A stretch of DNA of 64,000 nt, from contig NZ_WRPO01000003.1 in the NCBI RefSeq assembly GCF_009746585.1, forward strand, positions 124,001 through 188,000, given 5' to 3'. The notes below the pieces were generated by a model. It searched no databases and was not told where the DNA came from. It was given only the letters and a program-made list of their open reading frames with translations. Positions 1 to 9,310 of the stretch are shown here, one piece after another. Within the stretch, counting starts at the first letter, position 1, and every line of letters starts with the position of its first letter. The translations under genes and the position numbers were made by a program. Origin of the DNA: Novosphingobium aquimarinum (GTDB lineage: Bacteria; Pseudomonadota; Alphaproteobacteria; Sphingomonadales; Sphingomonadaceae).

Positions 1-2077
1 TCGCGAGGCTCTTGATGACGAACTGGCGCTGGTCCTGGATATCGTCGACGAGCAGCGCGGCCTGACCCGCCGATTCCGTATCGACGACGATCAGGACGCC
101 CTCCTCGGGCGACGTCGCTCCGCTGTTCGCTCCCAGCGCCTCGCGCAGCGACAGCACCGGAATGTACCGGCCGCGCACATTGAGCATGTGCCGGCTGGAT
201 CCTAGGGCTTTCACGTCGCCTTCGGCAGGACGCAGGCTCTCGAGAACGTGCGCGAGCGGCACCACGAGGGTCTGATCGCCGACGTTGACGATCATGCCGT
301 CGGAAATCGCCAGAGTCAGCGGCAAGGTCAGCACGAAGGTGGTGCCCTCGCCCGGCTTGCTCTCGATCATGATGCGTCCGCCCAGATCCTTCACGTTCTG
401 GCGCACGACATCCATACCGACGCCGCGGCCCGATACGCTCGAAATGGTCTGCGCGGTCGAGAAACCGGGCGCGAAAATCAGATGGTCGATCTCTTCGGCG
501 CTCAGCTGCGCTTCGGGAGCGACGATACCCTTCTCGATCGCCTTGGCCAGCACGCGTTCGCGATTGATGCCCGCGCCATCGTCGGCAATCGAGATGAGAA
601 TGCGACCCGAGCGATGCTCGGCAGAAAGCGTCAGCGTGCCCTCGGGATTCTTACCCGCGGCGATCCGGTCCTCGGCGCTTTCGATGCCGTGATCCACGGC
701 ATTGCGGATGAGGTGCGTCAAGGGTTCGCCCAGACGCTCGATCACGGTCTTGTCGAGTTCGGTCGATTCGCCGATGACGTCCAGCTTCACGTGCTTGCCG
801 GTGGTCGAGGCGAGATCGCGTAAGATACGCGGGACCCGGCTGAACACGCTGCTGATCGGCTGCGCCCGGATCGACATCGCACTTTCCTGGATGTCGCGAG
901 TCAGGTTCTCGAGCAGCGCCAATTCCTCGGTGGCGGTGATACCGGCCCCGTCGAGGCGCTGCACCAGCATGGCTTGCGCGATCACCAGTTCGCCGACCAG
1001 GTCGATCAGTCGATCGAGCTTCAACAACTCGATGCGGATCGACTGCCCGGCAGCGGATGCAGCCGAACCGGAATTCGGGGCTGCGGCCGGTGCCGGCGTC
1101 GCGGGAGCCGGTGCGGCCGCTTCGGACGGCGGCGTCGCGGGTGCGGCGGCTGGCGTCGCTGTCGGCTTGGCCGGCTCGACGGCCTCCGTCGGCGCCGCGG
1201 GCGCGGGAGGCGCAGGAGGCGTCGGTGCCTGGGCTTGTTCGATCTCGGCAGCAGGCATGCCTTCTTCGCCGATCGCGATCGTGCAGTCCGAACCGATGAA
1301 ATCGAAGATCTCGCGAACCGCGTCGACCTCGGCCTCGGCGGGCATGCTGAAAGTCCACCCCAGATAGCCCTGGCTGGGATCGAACTGGTCGAGCGAAGGC
1401 ACGCTGCCGACGTCGCAGTGCGTGCAGTGCCCGCCCAGTTCGACCAGCTCACGCAGCATGAGCAATGGCTCGCTGCCATTGCGCATCGCCCCGGCGTGGG
1501 GTCGAACATGGACGTCCCAGCCTTGGGGCTCTGCCGCCTTCGGCTGGTCGAAGTCGCTGGTCAGATCGTCGAGCAGAGAATCGAGATCGAAGTCCAACCC
1601 GTCGTCGCCACTATCCTGTGCAGCCAGGGGCGTATCGTCGACCTTGGCTACAGGAGCGGCTGCGGGTGCTTCTTCCGCCTCTGGTGCCGCAGCCGAAGCC
1701 GCGCCTGCCTGCGCGGCTTGCATCTCGACGATCAACGCCGCGTCATCGGGAGCGCTGCCGCCTTCGCGGGCCGTCATCACATGATCGCTCAGCGTGTCGA
1801 GCGCGCGCAGCAACAGCCCGATGAGGTCGTCGGTCAGATCGACGGTGCCTTCACGCACGTCCGAAAGCAGAGTCTCGAACGTGTGGGTATAGGCCTGGAG
1901 TTCGATGAAGCCGAACGCGCCCGCGCCGCCCTTGATCGAGTGGACCGCGCGGAACACGCCGTTGATCGTATCGCCGTCCTGCGTGCCCGACTGACAGGCG
2001 GCCAGACCGGCCTCGGCCGCGGCGAGCGATTCTTCGCATTCGACGAAGAAAATCTGCTGGATTTCCTCGGGTGTCAT
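1..2077 (-). CDS. cheA: Chemotaxis histidine kinase CheA (3' end beyond window)
   Basis: Cytoplasmic sensor kinase that takes signals from chemoreceptors through CheW, autophosphorylates on the P1 His and passes phosphate to CheY/CheB-type regulators. Reading from the ATG at 2077, the P1 domain carries HSIKGGAGAFGF with the phospho-accepting His at residue 46; a long Ala/Pro-rich linker follows. The kinase N-box reads HLIRNAVDHGIES (near 665-720), and a CheW-like regulatory domain reaches the window edge. 692 codons are visible, so only the extreme C-terminus is missing. The start overlaps the stop of the upstream STAS gene by ATGA, implying translational coupling. Identity is secure; the exact C-terminus cannot be seen. 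Confidence 0.95.
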   Translation of the reverse strand, partial: MTPEEIQQIFFVECEESLAAAEAGLAACQSGTQDGDTINGVFRAVHSIKGGAGAFGFIELQAYTHTFETLLSDVREGTVDLTDDLIGLLLRALDTLSDHVMTAREGGSAPDDAALIVEMQAAQAGAASAAAPEAEEAPAAAPVAKVDDTPLAAQDSGDDGLDFDLDSLLDDLTSDFDQPKAAEPQGWDVHVRPHAGAMRNGSEPLLMLRELVELGGHCTHCDVGSVPSLDQFDPSQGYLGWTFSMPAEAEVDAVREIFDFIGSDCTIAIGEEGMPAAEIEQAQAPTPPAPPAPAAPTEAVEPAKPTATPAAAPATPPSEAAAPAPATPAPAAAPNSGSAASAAGQSIRIELLKLDRLIDLVGELVIAQAMLVQRLDGAGITATEELALLENLTRDIQESAMSIRAQPISSVFSRVPRILRDLASTTGKHVKLDVIGESTELDKTVIERLGEPLTHLIRNAVDHGIESAEDRIAAGKNPEGTLTLSAEHRSGRILISIADDGAGINRERVLAKAIEKGIVAPEAQLSAEEIDHLIFAPGFSTAQTISSVSGRGVGMDVVRQNVKDLGGRIMIESKPGEGTTFVLTLPLTLAISDGMIVNVGDQTLVVPLAHVLESLRPAEGDVKALGSSRHMLNVRGRYIPVLSLREALGANSGATSPEEGVLIVVDTESAGQAALLVDDIQDQRQFVIKSLA

Positions 2078-2334
2078 GCTGCGTCCTCATCGAAAAGCTC
2101 GCCGGAAAGACCGGTCAGTTTGGCGGCGCTCAAGAGCGCCTCGGACGGCGTGATCTTCGCACCATCACCGCTGCGCCGTGCGCTGACGAGCAATTGCAGC
2201 ATGCCCTGCCCGACCATCGTGACGGCTTCACCGTCGATCTCGGTCGCCCCCGAACCCATCGCGGCGACGAATTCGGGAAAGAGCGCTTCGGCCGCTGCCC
2301 GGTCGCAACGTGCAGGGAGTTTGATGCTGTTCAT
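2074..2334 (-). CDS. STAS-domain protein of the chemotaxis operon
   Basis: 86-aa protein with the size and pattern of a single STAS domain (anti-sigma-factor-antagonist fold; residues about 5-80, with the segment ALLSAAKLTGLSG near the C-terminal helix). It lies between the MCP gene (22 nt upstream) and cheA (4-nt ATGA overlap), so it is almost certainly co-transcribed with them. STAS proteins occur in several alphaproteobacterial che operons, where their role is poorly defined. I infer a small signalling or adaptor protein acting with CheA. The Ser/Thr that would be phosphorylated in SpoIIAA-type proteins cannot be assigned with confidence. Confidence 0.75.
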   Translation of the reverse strand: MNSIKLPARCDRAAAEALFPEFVAAMGSGATEIDGEAVTMVGQGMLQLLVSARRSGDGAKITPSEALLSAAKLTGLSGELFDEDAA

Positions 2335-2356
2335 GCTAGCCTCCAGGCCTGGCGAG

Positions 2357-3754
2357 TCAGAACTCGCTCCAATCCTCGCCGCCGTCGCTCGACTTGAGCG
2401 CGAGGTTGCCGGACGTCATCGGCGCGGCGCTGGCGATCATGGCCTTCTTCGGCGCCGGTCGGCTCGGAAGCTTGCGCACCACGTTGCTGCTGCTGCCCGT
2501 CTGGAAGCGCGCCACCAGGGACGTGAGATCCTCGGCCTCGGTGGCGAGGCTGCGGGCCGCCGCAGTCGATTCCTCGACCATTGCGGCGTTCTGCTGGGTC
2601 ATCCGATCCATTTCGCCGACGGCGGAGTTGACCTGGACCAGGCTGTTCGCCTGGCTGGTAGCGGATTCGCTGATCTGCGTGATCAGTTCGCTGATGTCGC
2701 CGACGCGCTCAACGATGTTGCCCAGCAGAGTGCCGGTTTCGGCGACCAGTTCGACGCCGCCCGCGACCTGTGCGGTCGAAGCCGTAATCAGTTCCTTGAT
2801 GTCCTTGGCTGCTTCGGCCGAACGCTGCGCCAGTGCGCGCACTTCGTTCGCAACCACGGCAAAGCCCTTGCCCGCATCACCGGCACGCGCCGCTTCGACG
2901 CCCGCATTGAGCGCGAGCAGGTTGGTCTGAAAGGCAATGCCATCGATTACGTTGATGATCTGCGTGATTTCCTGCGCGGACTTCTCGATCGCGGCCATGG
3001 CTTCGGTGGCGCGATGGACGACGGCGCCGCCTTCTTCCGCCTCGCGATGCGCGTCCTTGATGTTGCGCTGAACTTCCGACGCACCGTCGGCGGTCGTTTT
3101 CACGCTGTCGGTCACCTGGTTCATCGCAGCCGAGGTTTCCTCGAGCGAAGCCGCCTGCTGCTCGTTGCGCATGGCAAGGTCGTCAGACGCGGCGCGGATT
3201 TCGCTGGCGCCGGTCGAAACGCTCGCGGCCGAACCGGCGACGCGCTGCATCAGGTCGCCCAGAGTGTCCATAGTCTGGTTGAAGCTCTTGCGCAGTTCCT
3301 CGTATTCCTCCGAGAACGGCGTATCGATGCGATGCGCGAGGTTGCCTTCGGCCAACTCTTGCAGGCCGCTGCTGATGCCCTTCACGACCACGTCCTGTGC
3401 TTCGCGCGACAGTTCGATCTGGTCCGCGTTGTCGCGGAAGGTGGCCATGGCGGTGGTCATGCGGCCAACGCAATCACGGTAGTCGGTATAAGCGATGGGC
3501 GTGCGGGTATCTCCGGCGGCGAGCGCTTCCATGCGCAGCACCGTGTTGACGTAAGGCCTGCAGATGCGCTGCGAGGCGAGCGCGACCGTCAGCAGAGTGA
3601 GCAGATATGCTGCGGATACTGCCGCCATCTGGGCAAGATTGCCCCCGGCCAGCCAAGTCGTGACGACTCCCACAGCCGCGAGCACAGCGTGAATGACGAA
3701 CAGAGCCTTGAACTTGACGCGTATTGGCGCCGTCTTTTCAAACCAATCGAGCAT
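2357..3754 (-). CDS. Methyl-accepting chemotaxis protein with minimal sensor region
   Basis: 465-aa chemoreceptor. Two hydrophobic segments (about residues 16-37 and 44-62) are separated by only a few residues, so there is no periplasmic ligand-binding domain. A HAMP-like linker follows, then a long coiled-coil signalling domain with the conserved hairpin tip ([20 protein letters not shown]). The last residues are EDWSEF, close to the CheR/CheB-tethering pentapeptide consensus (NWETF/DWEEF type). The ATG at 3754 is preceded by GGAGGAATT, a strong ribosome binding site; an in-frame upstream start at 3820 has none. It is the first gene of the MCP-STAS-cheA operon and probably senses a membrane or cytoplasmic cue. 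Confidence 0.93.
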   Translation of the reverse strand: MLDWFEKTAPIRVKFKALFVIHAVLAAVGVVTTWLAGGNLAQMAAVSAAYLLTLLTVALASQRICRPYVNTVLRMEALAAGDTRTPIAYTDYRDCVGRMTTAMATFRDNADQIELSREAQDVVVKGISSGLQELAEGNLAHRIDTPFSEEYEELRKSFNQTMDTLGDLMQRVAGSAASVSTGASEIRAASDDLAMRNEQQAASLEETSAAMNQVTDSVKTTADGASEVQRNIKDAHREAEEGGAVVHRATEAMAAIEKSAQEITQIINVIDGIAFQTNLLALNAGVEAARAGDAGKGFAVVANEVRALAQRSAEAAKDIKELITASTAQVAGGVELVAETGTLLGNIVERVGDISELITQISESATSQANSLVQVNSAVGEMDRMTQQNAAMVEESTAAARSLATEAEDLTSLVARFQTGSSSNVVRKLPSRPAPKKAMIASAAPMTSGNLALKSSDGGEDWSEF

Positions 3755-3942
3755 AATTCCTCCAGGCGGTAGCACCACGCCGGCATGCAGCCTGCGTATC
3801 GACACCCCCCAATTAACCATCAGCTGACAAGGGCCGATTACAAACCAACTTGGGGAAAGTGCGTAGTCAAAACGAAACGCCTGATATGGTTGATTGGTCT
3901 ATAAGGGCCGCCTCATACCGCGTAACGAAAGGCCTTTCTCTC

Positions 3943-4977
3943 ATGCATGACGCCCGCGTCCTCGTGGTCGACGATTCAGCGGCCATGCGGGCCCTTTTCT
4001 GCGACGTACTTGAGCAATCCAAGAGCGTGCGTGTGGTGGGTACCGCAGCCAATGCGTCCGAAGCGCGCGACCTGATTCCAGACCTGATGCCCAACGTCCT
4101 GACGCTCGACGTCGAGATGCCCGGCATGAGCGGAATCGAATTTCTCGAAGAGGTGATGAGCAGCGGCAGCCCGCTCCCCGTCGTCATGCTGTCCTCGCTC
4201 ACCCAGAGCGGTACGGAAACGAGCCTCAAGGCCTTCGAACTGGGCGCGGTCGAGTGCTTTCCCAAGCCGCTCAAATCGAGCCCCGAAGAATTCGCGCAGA
4301 TCGTCAGCAAGCTCGGCAAGATCGTCGTCGCGGCGGCGAACTCCAACGTGCGGGTCAAGCCCAAGGTGAAGGCCGTCAAGGCAGAAGAAACCGACAGCTA
4401 CGCGCCCAATGGCACGATCGCAGCGTTCAGCGCCTCGATGGGCGGCGTCGACGCGCTGTCCGAAGTTCTTTCGAGCTATCCGGCGCAGTGCCCGCCGACG
4501 GTCATCGTCCTGCAGACCGAACCGGCCGTCGCCAACGCCTTCATCGCGCGTGCCGACAAGGATTTTGCGTGCAAGGTCGTGGCGGCCGAGAACGGCGCCG
4601 CGCTGGCCCCTGGAACCGTGCATATCGCGTCCGATCCGACGAAGCACATCATTGTCGAGCCCGGTGAAACGCCGGTCCTGCGCGTGGTGGAGCGCGATCC
4701 GGTCGAAGGCTTCAGGCCCTCGGCAACGCTGCTGTTCGGGTCGATCGCGCGTGGCGGCAAGCCGGCCATCGGCTCGGTCCTTACCGGGATGGGCGAAGAT
4801 GGTGCGAAGGGCCTCAAGCTGCTGCGCGATGCCGGCTGCAAGACCTTGGCGCAGGACCGCAACACCGCCACCGTCCCTCAGGCCCCGGCTGCGGCAGTCG
4901 CCGCTGGCGCGGTCGACGAGGAGCTCAATCTCGAGGATCTGGCCGCCGCCGTCCTCGCCGCCTGCGGCGAAGGCTGA
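3943..4977 (+). CDS. CheB-like response regulator with degenerate methylesterase domain
   Basis: 344 aa. An N-terminal receiver domain (residues 1-120; acidic pair DD at 10-11, phospho-Asp D56 in LTLDVEMPGMSG, K108 in FPKP) is followed by a CheB methylesterase-type domain (about 155-340). The nucleophile region SASMGG (S165) and GMGEDG (D286) remain. Where CheB has QHMP with the catalytic His, this protein reads QTEP (T192), and the late AQD..T segment lacks the usual FGMP. It is therefore probably not an active esterase, though it may still bind receptors or act as a phosphate sink. It diverges from the MCP operon. The ATG at 3943 suits the family start; an in-frame upstream start at 3850 adds 31 non-family residues. 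Confidence 0.85.
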   Translation: MHDARVLVVDDSAAMRALFCDVLEQSKSVRVVGTAANASEARDLIPDLMPNVLTLDVEMPGMSGIEFLEEVMSSGSPLPVVMLSSLTQSGTETSLKAFELGAVECFPKPLKSSPEEFAQIVSKLGKIVVAAANSNVRVKPKVKAVKAEETDSYAPNGTIAAFSASMGGVDALSEVLSSYPAQCPPTVIVLQTEPAVANAFIARADKDFACKVVAAENGAALAPGTVHIASDPTKHIIVEPGETPVLRVVERDPVEGFRPSATLLFGSIARGGKPAIGSVLTGMGEDGAKGLKLLRDAGCKTLAQDRNTATVPQAPAAAVAAGAVDEELNLEDLAAAVLAACGEG

Positions 4978-5043
4978 CGCCGGCCAGCGCGACGGGCGGT
5001 TCCGCCGCGCCGCGACGCGTAGCCGCCGCGCCGAGACGCAAGC

Positions 5044-6597
5044 CTAGTGGGCCGCGACGGGTTTCACGTCCTTCGGCGGGCGTGGCGCCAGCCAGATGGT
5101 CGCAGCGGCAACGACCAGGATTACGGCGGCAATCTCGAACAAGTGCGTGGTAGCCAGCGCCGTTCCCTGCTCGCCGACGACTTGCGCCAGCGCTGCGCGC
5201 GCCTGTTCCAGCGAATATCCTTGCGCCTGAAGCTGGCTCATCACGGCCTCGGATTGATTGAGGTTGGCTCCCAATTCTGCCGTGTTTGAACGCGATAGAT
5301 TGGCCCACAACGTGGTGATCAGCGCGGTCGCGACAGCGCCCGCCAGCGTTCGACCGAAGTTGGCGATACCCGCCGCCGATGCGACTTCGCGCGGTTCAAC
5401 CGCACCCAGGCTGATCGTGGTCAACGGCACGATGAACAGCGCGACACCCGCCCCTTGCAGGAGCTGCGGCAGAGACAGTGTCCAGAACGTCGCTTCGGAC
5501 GACCACCAGATGGAACGCAGCCCCGCGATCAGTCCGAGCCAGGAAATTCCCAGGAAGACCAGCATGCGCGGATCGAGCTTTTTCATCAGCTGCGGCACAA
5601 TCGGCGAGATGACCACCGCGAGCACACCTGAAAAGGCCATCGCGTAACCCGCATCGGTTGCCGTATAGCCAAGTGACGTCTGCAGCCATTGCGGAATGAT
5701 GACGATCGACGCGAAGTAAGTTCCGAAGGCGAGCGTCAGAGAGAATGTCGCGGCGGAAAAACCACGATGCCGGAAAACCTTGAGGTCGACGATCGGGTGT
5801 TCCTCGGTCAGTTCCCAGATCAGGAAGATGGCAAAGAAGATCGCGGCGATCACCGAAAGGGCCACGATCTTTTCCGAGGAGAACCAGTCTTCCTCGCGTC
5901 CCAGGTCGAGCATCATCTGAAATGCGCCGACCCAGATTACCAGCAGCGTGAGGCCGATCTTATCGATCGGCAGCTTCTGTGTCGGGGTCTCGCTGCCGCG
6001 CAACAGCGTCAGTGCGGCGAAAAAGATGACGGCGACGAGCGGAAGGTTGATGAAGAAGATCCAGGGCCAGGACCAATTGTCGGAAATGTAGCCACCCAGA
6101 ATCGGTCCGCCGATCGGCGCGACGACGACCGTCATCGCCCACATCGCCATGGCTTTCGAATGCGCTTCCTTCGGAAAAATCCGCAGCAGCAGGGTCTGGG
6201 TCAGCGGCATGAGTGGCCCACCGGAGAAGCCCTGGCCGAGACGAAAGACAATCAGCATCGAGAGCGAATTCGAAATCCCGCACAGCGCGGAAAACACGCC
6301 GAATCCCACCAACGAAACCAGGAAGACCCGCAGAGTCCCGAAGCGATTCGCCAGCCAACCGGTCAATGGAACGCAGATCGCCTCGGCCACGGCATAGGAC
6401 GTGATCACCCAGGTCCCGCTGGAGACCGAAACCGCCAGTCCTCCGGCGATATGCGGCACCGAAACGTTGGCGATCGTCGTATCGAGCACGACGATGAAGT
6501 TTGCCATCGCCAGCACGAAGCCGGCCAAGGCCAGTTTCGCGCCGGAGAGCGTGGTTTGCTCCCCCTCCGCTGCTTGGGGCCGTGCCACCGAAGCCAT
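5044..6597 (-). CDS. emrB: EmrB/QacA-type MFS multidrug exporter (DHA2, 14 TM)
   Basis: 517-aa inner-membrane proton-driven drug exporter of the DHA2 family. It shows the family's N-terminal signature (FIVVLDTTIANVSVPHIAGGL), motif A (GWLANRFGTLRVF) and the TM5 antiporter segment (VVVAPIGGPILGGYISD). Length and the distribution of hydrophobic segments fit 14 TMs. It overlaps the upstream membrane-fusion gene by one base (TGATG) and is last in a three-gene emr-like operon, so it should form a tripartite pump with the two products upstream. Substrates cannot be read from sequence. Confidence 0.93.
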   Translation of the reverse strand: MASVARPQAAEGEQTTLSGAKLALAGFVLAMANFIVVLDTTIANVSVPHIAGGLAVSVSSGTWVITSYAVAEAICVPLTGWLANRFGTLRVFLVSLVGFGVFSALCGISNSLSMLIVFRLGQGFSGGPLMPLTQTLLLRIFPKEAHSKAMAMWAMTVVVAPIGGPILGGYISDNWSWPWIFFINLPLVAVIFFAALTLLRGSETPTQKLPIDKIGLTLLVIWVGAFQMMLDLGREEDWFSSEKIVALSVIAAIFFAIFLIWELTEEHPIVDLKVFRHRGFSAATFSLTLAFGTYFASIVIIPQWLQTSLGYTATDAGYAMAFSGVLAVVISPIVPQLMKKLDPRMLVFLGISWLGLIAGLRSIWWSSEATFWTLSLPQLLQGAGVALFIVPLTTISLGAVEPREVASAAGIANFGRTLAGAVATALITTLWANLSRSNTAELGANLNQSEAVMSQLQAQGYSLEQARAALAQVVGEQGTALATTHLFEIAAVILVVAAATIWLAPRPPKDVKPVAAH

Positions 6598-7790
6598 CAG
6601 TCGCGACCGTCGGTCAGATCGATCTCGGCTTCCATCGACAGGCCGACGCGCAGCGGGTGCGCCTGCAATTCCCGCGAATCGAGCTGGATCCGCACGGGGA
6701 GGCGCTGCACCACCTTGATCCAGTTGCCGGTCGCGTTCTGCGCCGGGATCAGTGAGAAAGCGGAACCTGTACCGCCGGCGAAGCCGATGACCTTGCCGTG
6801 ATAGACGACATCGCCGCCGTAGAAGTCGGAAGTCAGCGTGGCCGGCTGGCCGGGACGCACTTTGCCGAGTTGGTCTTCCTTGAAGTTGGCATCGACGTAG
6901 AGCCGATCGGTCGGCACGATGATCATCGCGACCTGACCGTTATCGACCTTTTGCCCGACCTGCACGGTACGCTGCGCGACGACGCCGTCGACGGGCGCCC
7001 GAATCACCGTGCGCGACAGATCGAGCTGAGCTTGCGCCAGCCGCGATTTCGCGAGCAGGACTTCGGGCGCGGTTTCCACGGTGGTCCCGGTCACGAGCGC
7101 GCGCGTCGCTTCCTCGTTGCGGCGGGCGCTGACTGCCTGCGAGCGGGCCTGCTGGATCGAAGCCTGCATCTGGCTGACCGCGGCCTGCGCGGTTTCCACC
7201 TTGTTGCGGGCCTCGGTGACTTCATCCGCAGAGACCGCGCCGTCGCTGACCAGCGCCGCGCGACGCCGATAATCGGTCCGCGCCCGTTCCAGATCGGCTT
7301 GTGCCGACGCAAGCCGCGCCTGCATTTCCGGCACTGCCGATTCAGTCGCGGCCGCCGCGGCGCCCTGCGCGGATCCCTGTTTCACCGCCTGTTCGTAGCG
7401 GCGCTGTGCGTAGGCAAGGCCCGCCTCGGCCTGAGCCAGTGCCAGCCTCTGGTCCTCGTCATCGAGGCGCATCAGCAACTGGCCCTTCTTGACCGGCTGG
7501 GTATCGATCACAGCCACTTCGACGACTCGCCCCGAAGTGAGCGGCGTGACTTGCGCGTTGTCTCCGGCGACGTAGGCATTATCGGTCGAAACCGAGTTGC
7601 TGCCGATGACTTCGACATAAAGAAACCAGCACAGCCCGACCACGACGACGGCGATCGCCAGATAGATCAGCAGCGGCTTGCGCTTTTCGGCGCCGATCAC
7701 TCGTCCAGAGCCGCCGGATTCGGCCTCGGGCGCCTCGTCGTGCTCGGCAATTTCCGCATCGCGGGGCATGTCTGACCCGTTCTCGCTCAT
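6597..7790 (-). CDS. emrA: EmrA/HlyD-type membrane fusion protein
   Basis: 397-aa periplasmic adaptor: cytoplasmic N-terminus, one TM anchor (about residues 37-60), a biotinyl-lipoyl half-motif (about 65-100), a long alpha-helical hairpin rich in Ala/Gln/Glu/Arg (about 100-225), a second lipoyl half (DGVVAQRTVQVGQKV) and a beta-barrel region (YVDANFKEDQLGKVRPGQ). It links the MFS pump to the outer-membrane channel. Its start overlaps the stop of the upstream channel gene by ATGA and its stop overlaps the emrB start, so the three genes are translationally coupled. Confidence 0.93.
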   Translation of the reverse strand: MSENGSDMPRDAEIAEHDEAPEAESGGSGRVIGAEKRKPLLIYLAIAVVVVGLCWFLYVEVIGSNSVSTDNAYVAGDNAQVTPLTSGRVVEVAVIDTQPVKKGQLLMRLDDEDQRLALAQAEAGLAYAQRRYEQAVKQGSAQGAAAAATESAVPEMQARLASAQADLERARTDYRRRAALVSDGAVSADEVTEARNKVETAQAAVSQMQASIQQARSQAVSARRNEEATRALVTGTTVETAPEVLLAKSRLAQAQLDLSRTVIRAPVDGVVAQRTVQVGQKVDNGQVAMIIVPTDRLYVDANFKEDQLGKVRPGQPATLTSDFYGGDVVYHGKVIGFAGGTGSAFSLIPAQNATGNWIKVVQRLPVRIQLDSRELQAHPLRVGLSMEAEIDLTDGRD

Positions 7791-9244
7791 GACTCTGGTA
7801 CCTCTTCGTCTGTCTGATCCGCAAAGCCGCCGCCGAGCGCGCGCTCGAGCGCGACCTCGCGAGCCAGTGTGCGGAAATGCGCGTCGACTGCGGCTTGGCG
7901 CGCGTCGAGCGCGGACTGCAGCGCACTGAGCGCTTCGATATAATTGGCGAGACCGCCGCGATAGCGCTTCAGCGCTAGCGCATAGGCCACTTCGGCATCC
8001 TGCCGCGCCGCGATCGCATCGCGTTCCTGGGCTTGCGCGATGTCGCGCCCGGCGACGGCATCGGCGACGTCGCGCAAGGCGGAGACCACCGTGCCGTTGT
8101 AGTTGGCGACGGCCTCGTCATAACCACCGCGAGCCTGGGTGTATTGTCCGCGCAGCCGTCCGCCTTCAAAAATCGGCAGGCTCAAGGCGGCTCCGGCATT
8201 GCCGTAAGTCGAGCCGGTGTCGATCAGATTGGATAGGCCGAGCGACGTCAGGCCGATCAGTCCGCGCAGCGAGATGTCGGGCATATAATCGGCCCGCGCC
8301 ACATCAATTCGAGAAGCCGCCGCTTCCACTCGCAACCGGGCGGCGACGATGTCGGGGCGACGCCCGGCAAGGCCGATTCCGGCGTTTGCCGGGACCGGCA
8401 TCTCGGCGACATTCTCGATCGGGGTCGGCACGAGGTCGATCGTGCGATCGGGCCCCGCACCGAGCAGCGCGGCCAGCGCGTGACGCCGGACCGCGATCTG
8501 CTCGCGATTGGCGGAAAGCTCGATCCGGGCAGTCGCGACGGCAGCGCGCGCCTGGCGCAGCGGGCTTTGATTGTCGAGGCCTTGCTCCACGCGCTTGCCG
8601 GTCAGGTCCAGCACTTGCTCGCGCGCCGCAAGCGCATCGACGTAGGCCTTGTCGCGCTCGAGCAATCGCGCAAGATCGAAGTAAGACGAGACGACATTGG
8701 AAGCGATCAGCAGTTCCGCCTGCCGAGCATCGACTTCGCGCGCTTCGGTCTCGGAGCGCGCCGCCGCCAGTGCGGCCCGATTCCTGCCCCACAGATCAAG
8801 GTCGAAGTCGCCCGAGAGCGCGAGTGAACCGGTGCTTTTCCAGCCCCGCGGGACGAACGCGCTGGGAACGCCGTTGTTGTAGCTCTGCTTGTTCAGACCG
8901 CCCGTGCCCTGCCCCTCGATCTGCGGCAGGCCCGCCGCCCCCGCCACCGCCTCGGCGCCACGCGCCTGGCGGATGCGGGCGGTCGCGGCTGCCACGTCGG
9001 GCGACGTTGCAAGCGCTTCGGCGACCAGGGCATCGAGTTGCGGATCGTTATATGCGGTCCACCACGTATCTGACGGCCAATCGCCAATGCCGGGGCTCGC
9101 GTTCAGCGAGCGCGCGGATGCGAGATCGGCGGGCGCGCGCAATTGCGGACGCGGGCCGAGGTCGGGGGCGGCGCATGCAGACAGCGCCAGCGCCAATGCG
9201 GCAGCGCTCGCCGCAGCGAGTCGAGGGGAAATCGGTGTACTCAT
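7787..9244 (-). CDS. Outer-membrane efflux lipoprotein, TolC/NodT family
   Basis: 485-aa outer-membrane channel of the RND/MFS efflux type. The signal peptide ends in a lipobox (LSAC, lipidated Cys at residue 24), followed by two OEP repeats typical of NodT/OprM proteins, including the WWTAYNDPQLDALVAEAL and GRRPDIVAARLRVEAA signatures. First gene of the efflux operon. I chose the ATG at 9244, which gives a clean signal peptide; an in-frame start at 9283 would add 13 residues and run into the promoter/operator region. Confidence 0.92.
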   Translation of the reverse strand: MSTPISPRLAAASAAALALALSACAAPDLGPRPQLRAPADLASARSLNASPGIGDWPSDTWWTAYNDPQLDALVAEALATSPDVAAATARIRQARGAEAVAGAAGLPQIEGQGTGGLNKQSYNNGVPSAFVPRGWKSTGSLALSGDFDLDLWGRNRAALAAARSETEAREVDARQAELLIASNVVSSYFDLARLLERDKAYVDALAAREQVLDLTGKRVEQGLDNQSPLRQARAAVATARIELSANREQIAVRRHALAALLGAGPDRTIDLVPTPIENVAEMPVPANAGIGLAGRRPDIVAARLRVEAAASRIDVARADYMPDISLRGLIGLTSLGLSNLIDTGSTYGNAGAALSLPIFEGGRLRGQYTQARGGYDEAVANYNGTVVSALRDVADAVAGRDIAQAQERDAIAARQDAEVAYALALKRYRGGLANYIEALSALQSALDARQAAVDAHFRTLAREVALERALGGGFADQTDEEVPES

Positions 9245-9270
9245 CAGTACGCTTTCAATCGTGTCGCCCC

Positions 9271-9307
9271 TTGCCGATGTCAATAGAAAAGTGTACTAGC
9301 CAGTACA
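9271..9307. promoter_or_regulatory. Divergent control region with TetR-type operator (emr operon / tetR)
   Basis: A perfect inverted repeat TGTACT-AGCC-AGTACA lies at 9292-9307, three bases before the tetR start codon. On the minus strand a consensus -35 TTGACA (9283-9278) reads toward the efflux genes, though its -10 is weak (GATTGA). On the plus strand TTGCCG (9271-9276) with 17-bp spacing to TACTAG (9294-9299) would place the tetR -10 inside the palindrome and its transcript start almost at the ATG. Binding there would plausibly control both directions. The palindrome is seen; the promoter calls are tentative. Confidence 0.6.
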
Positions 9308-9310
9308 GTC

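Noticed and set aside
974..3772. Plus-strand open frame of 932 codons across the che operon
   Set aside because: Antisense to cheA, STAS and MCP; Arg/Gly/Asp-rich composition typical of reverse frames in GC-rich DNA; no family pattern.
4995..5006. GGCGG-TT-CCGCC hairpin between convergent genes
   Set aside because: Two-base loop and no T tract; too weak for a terminator call.
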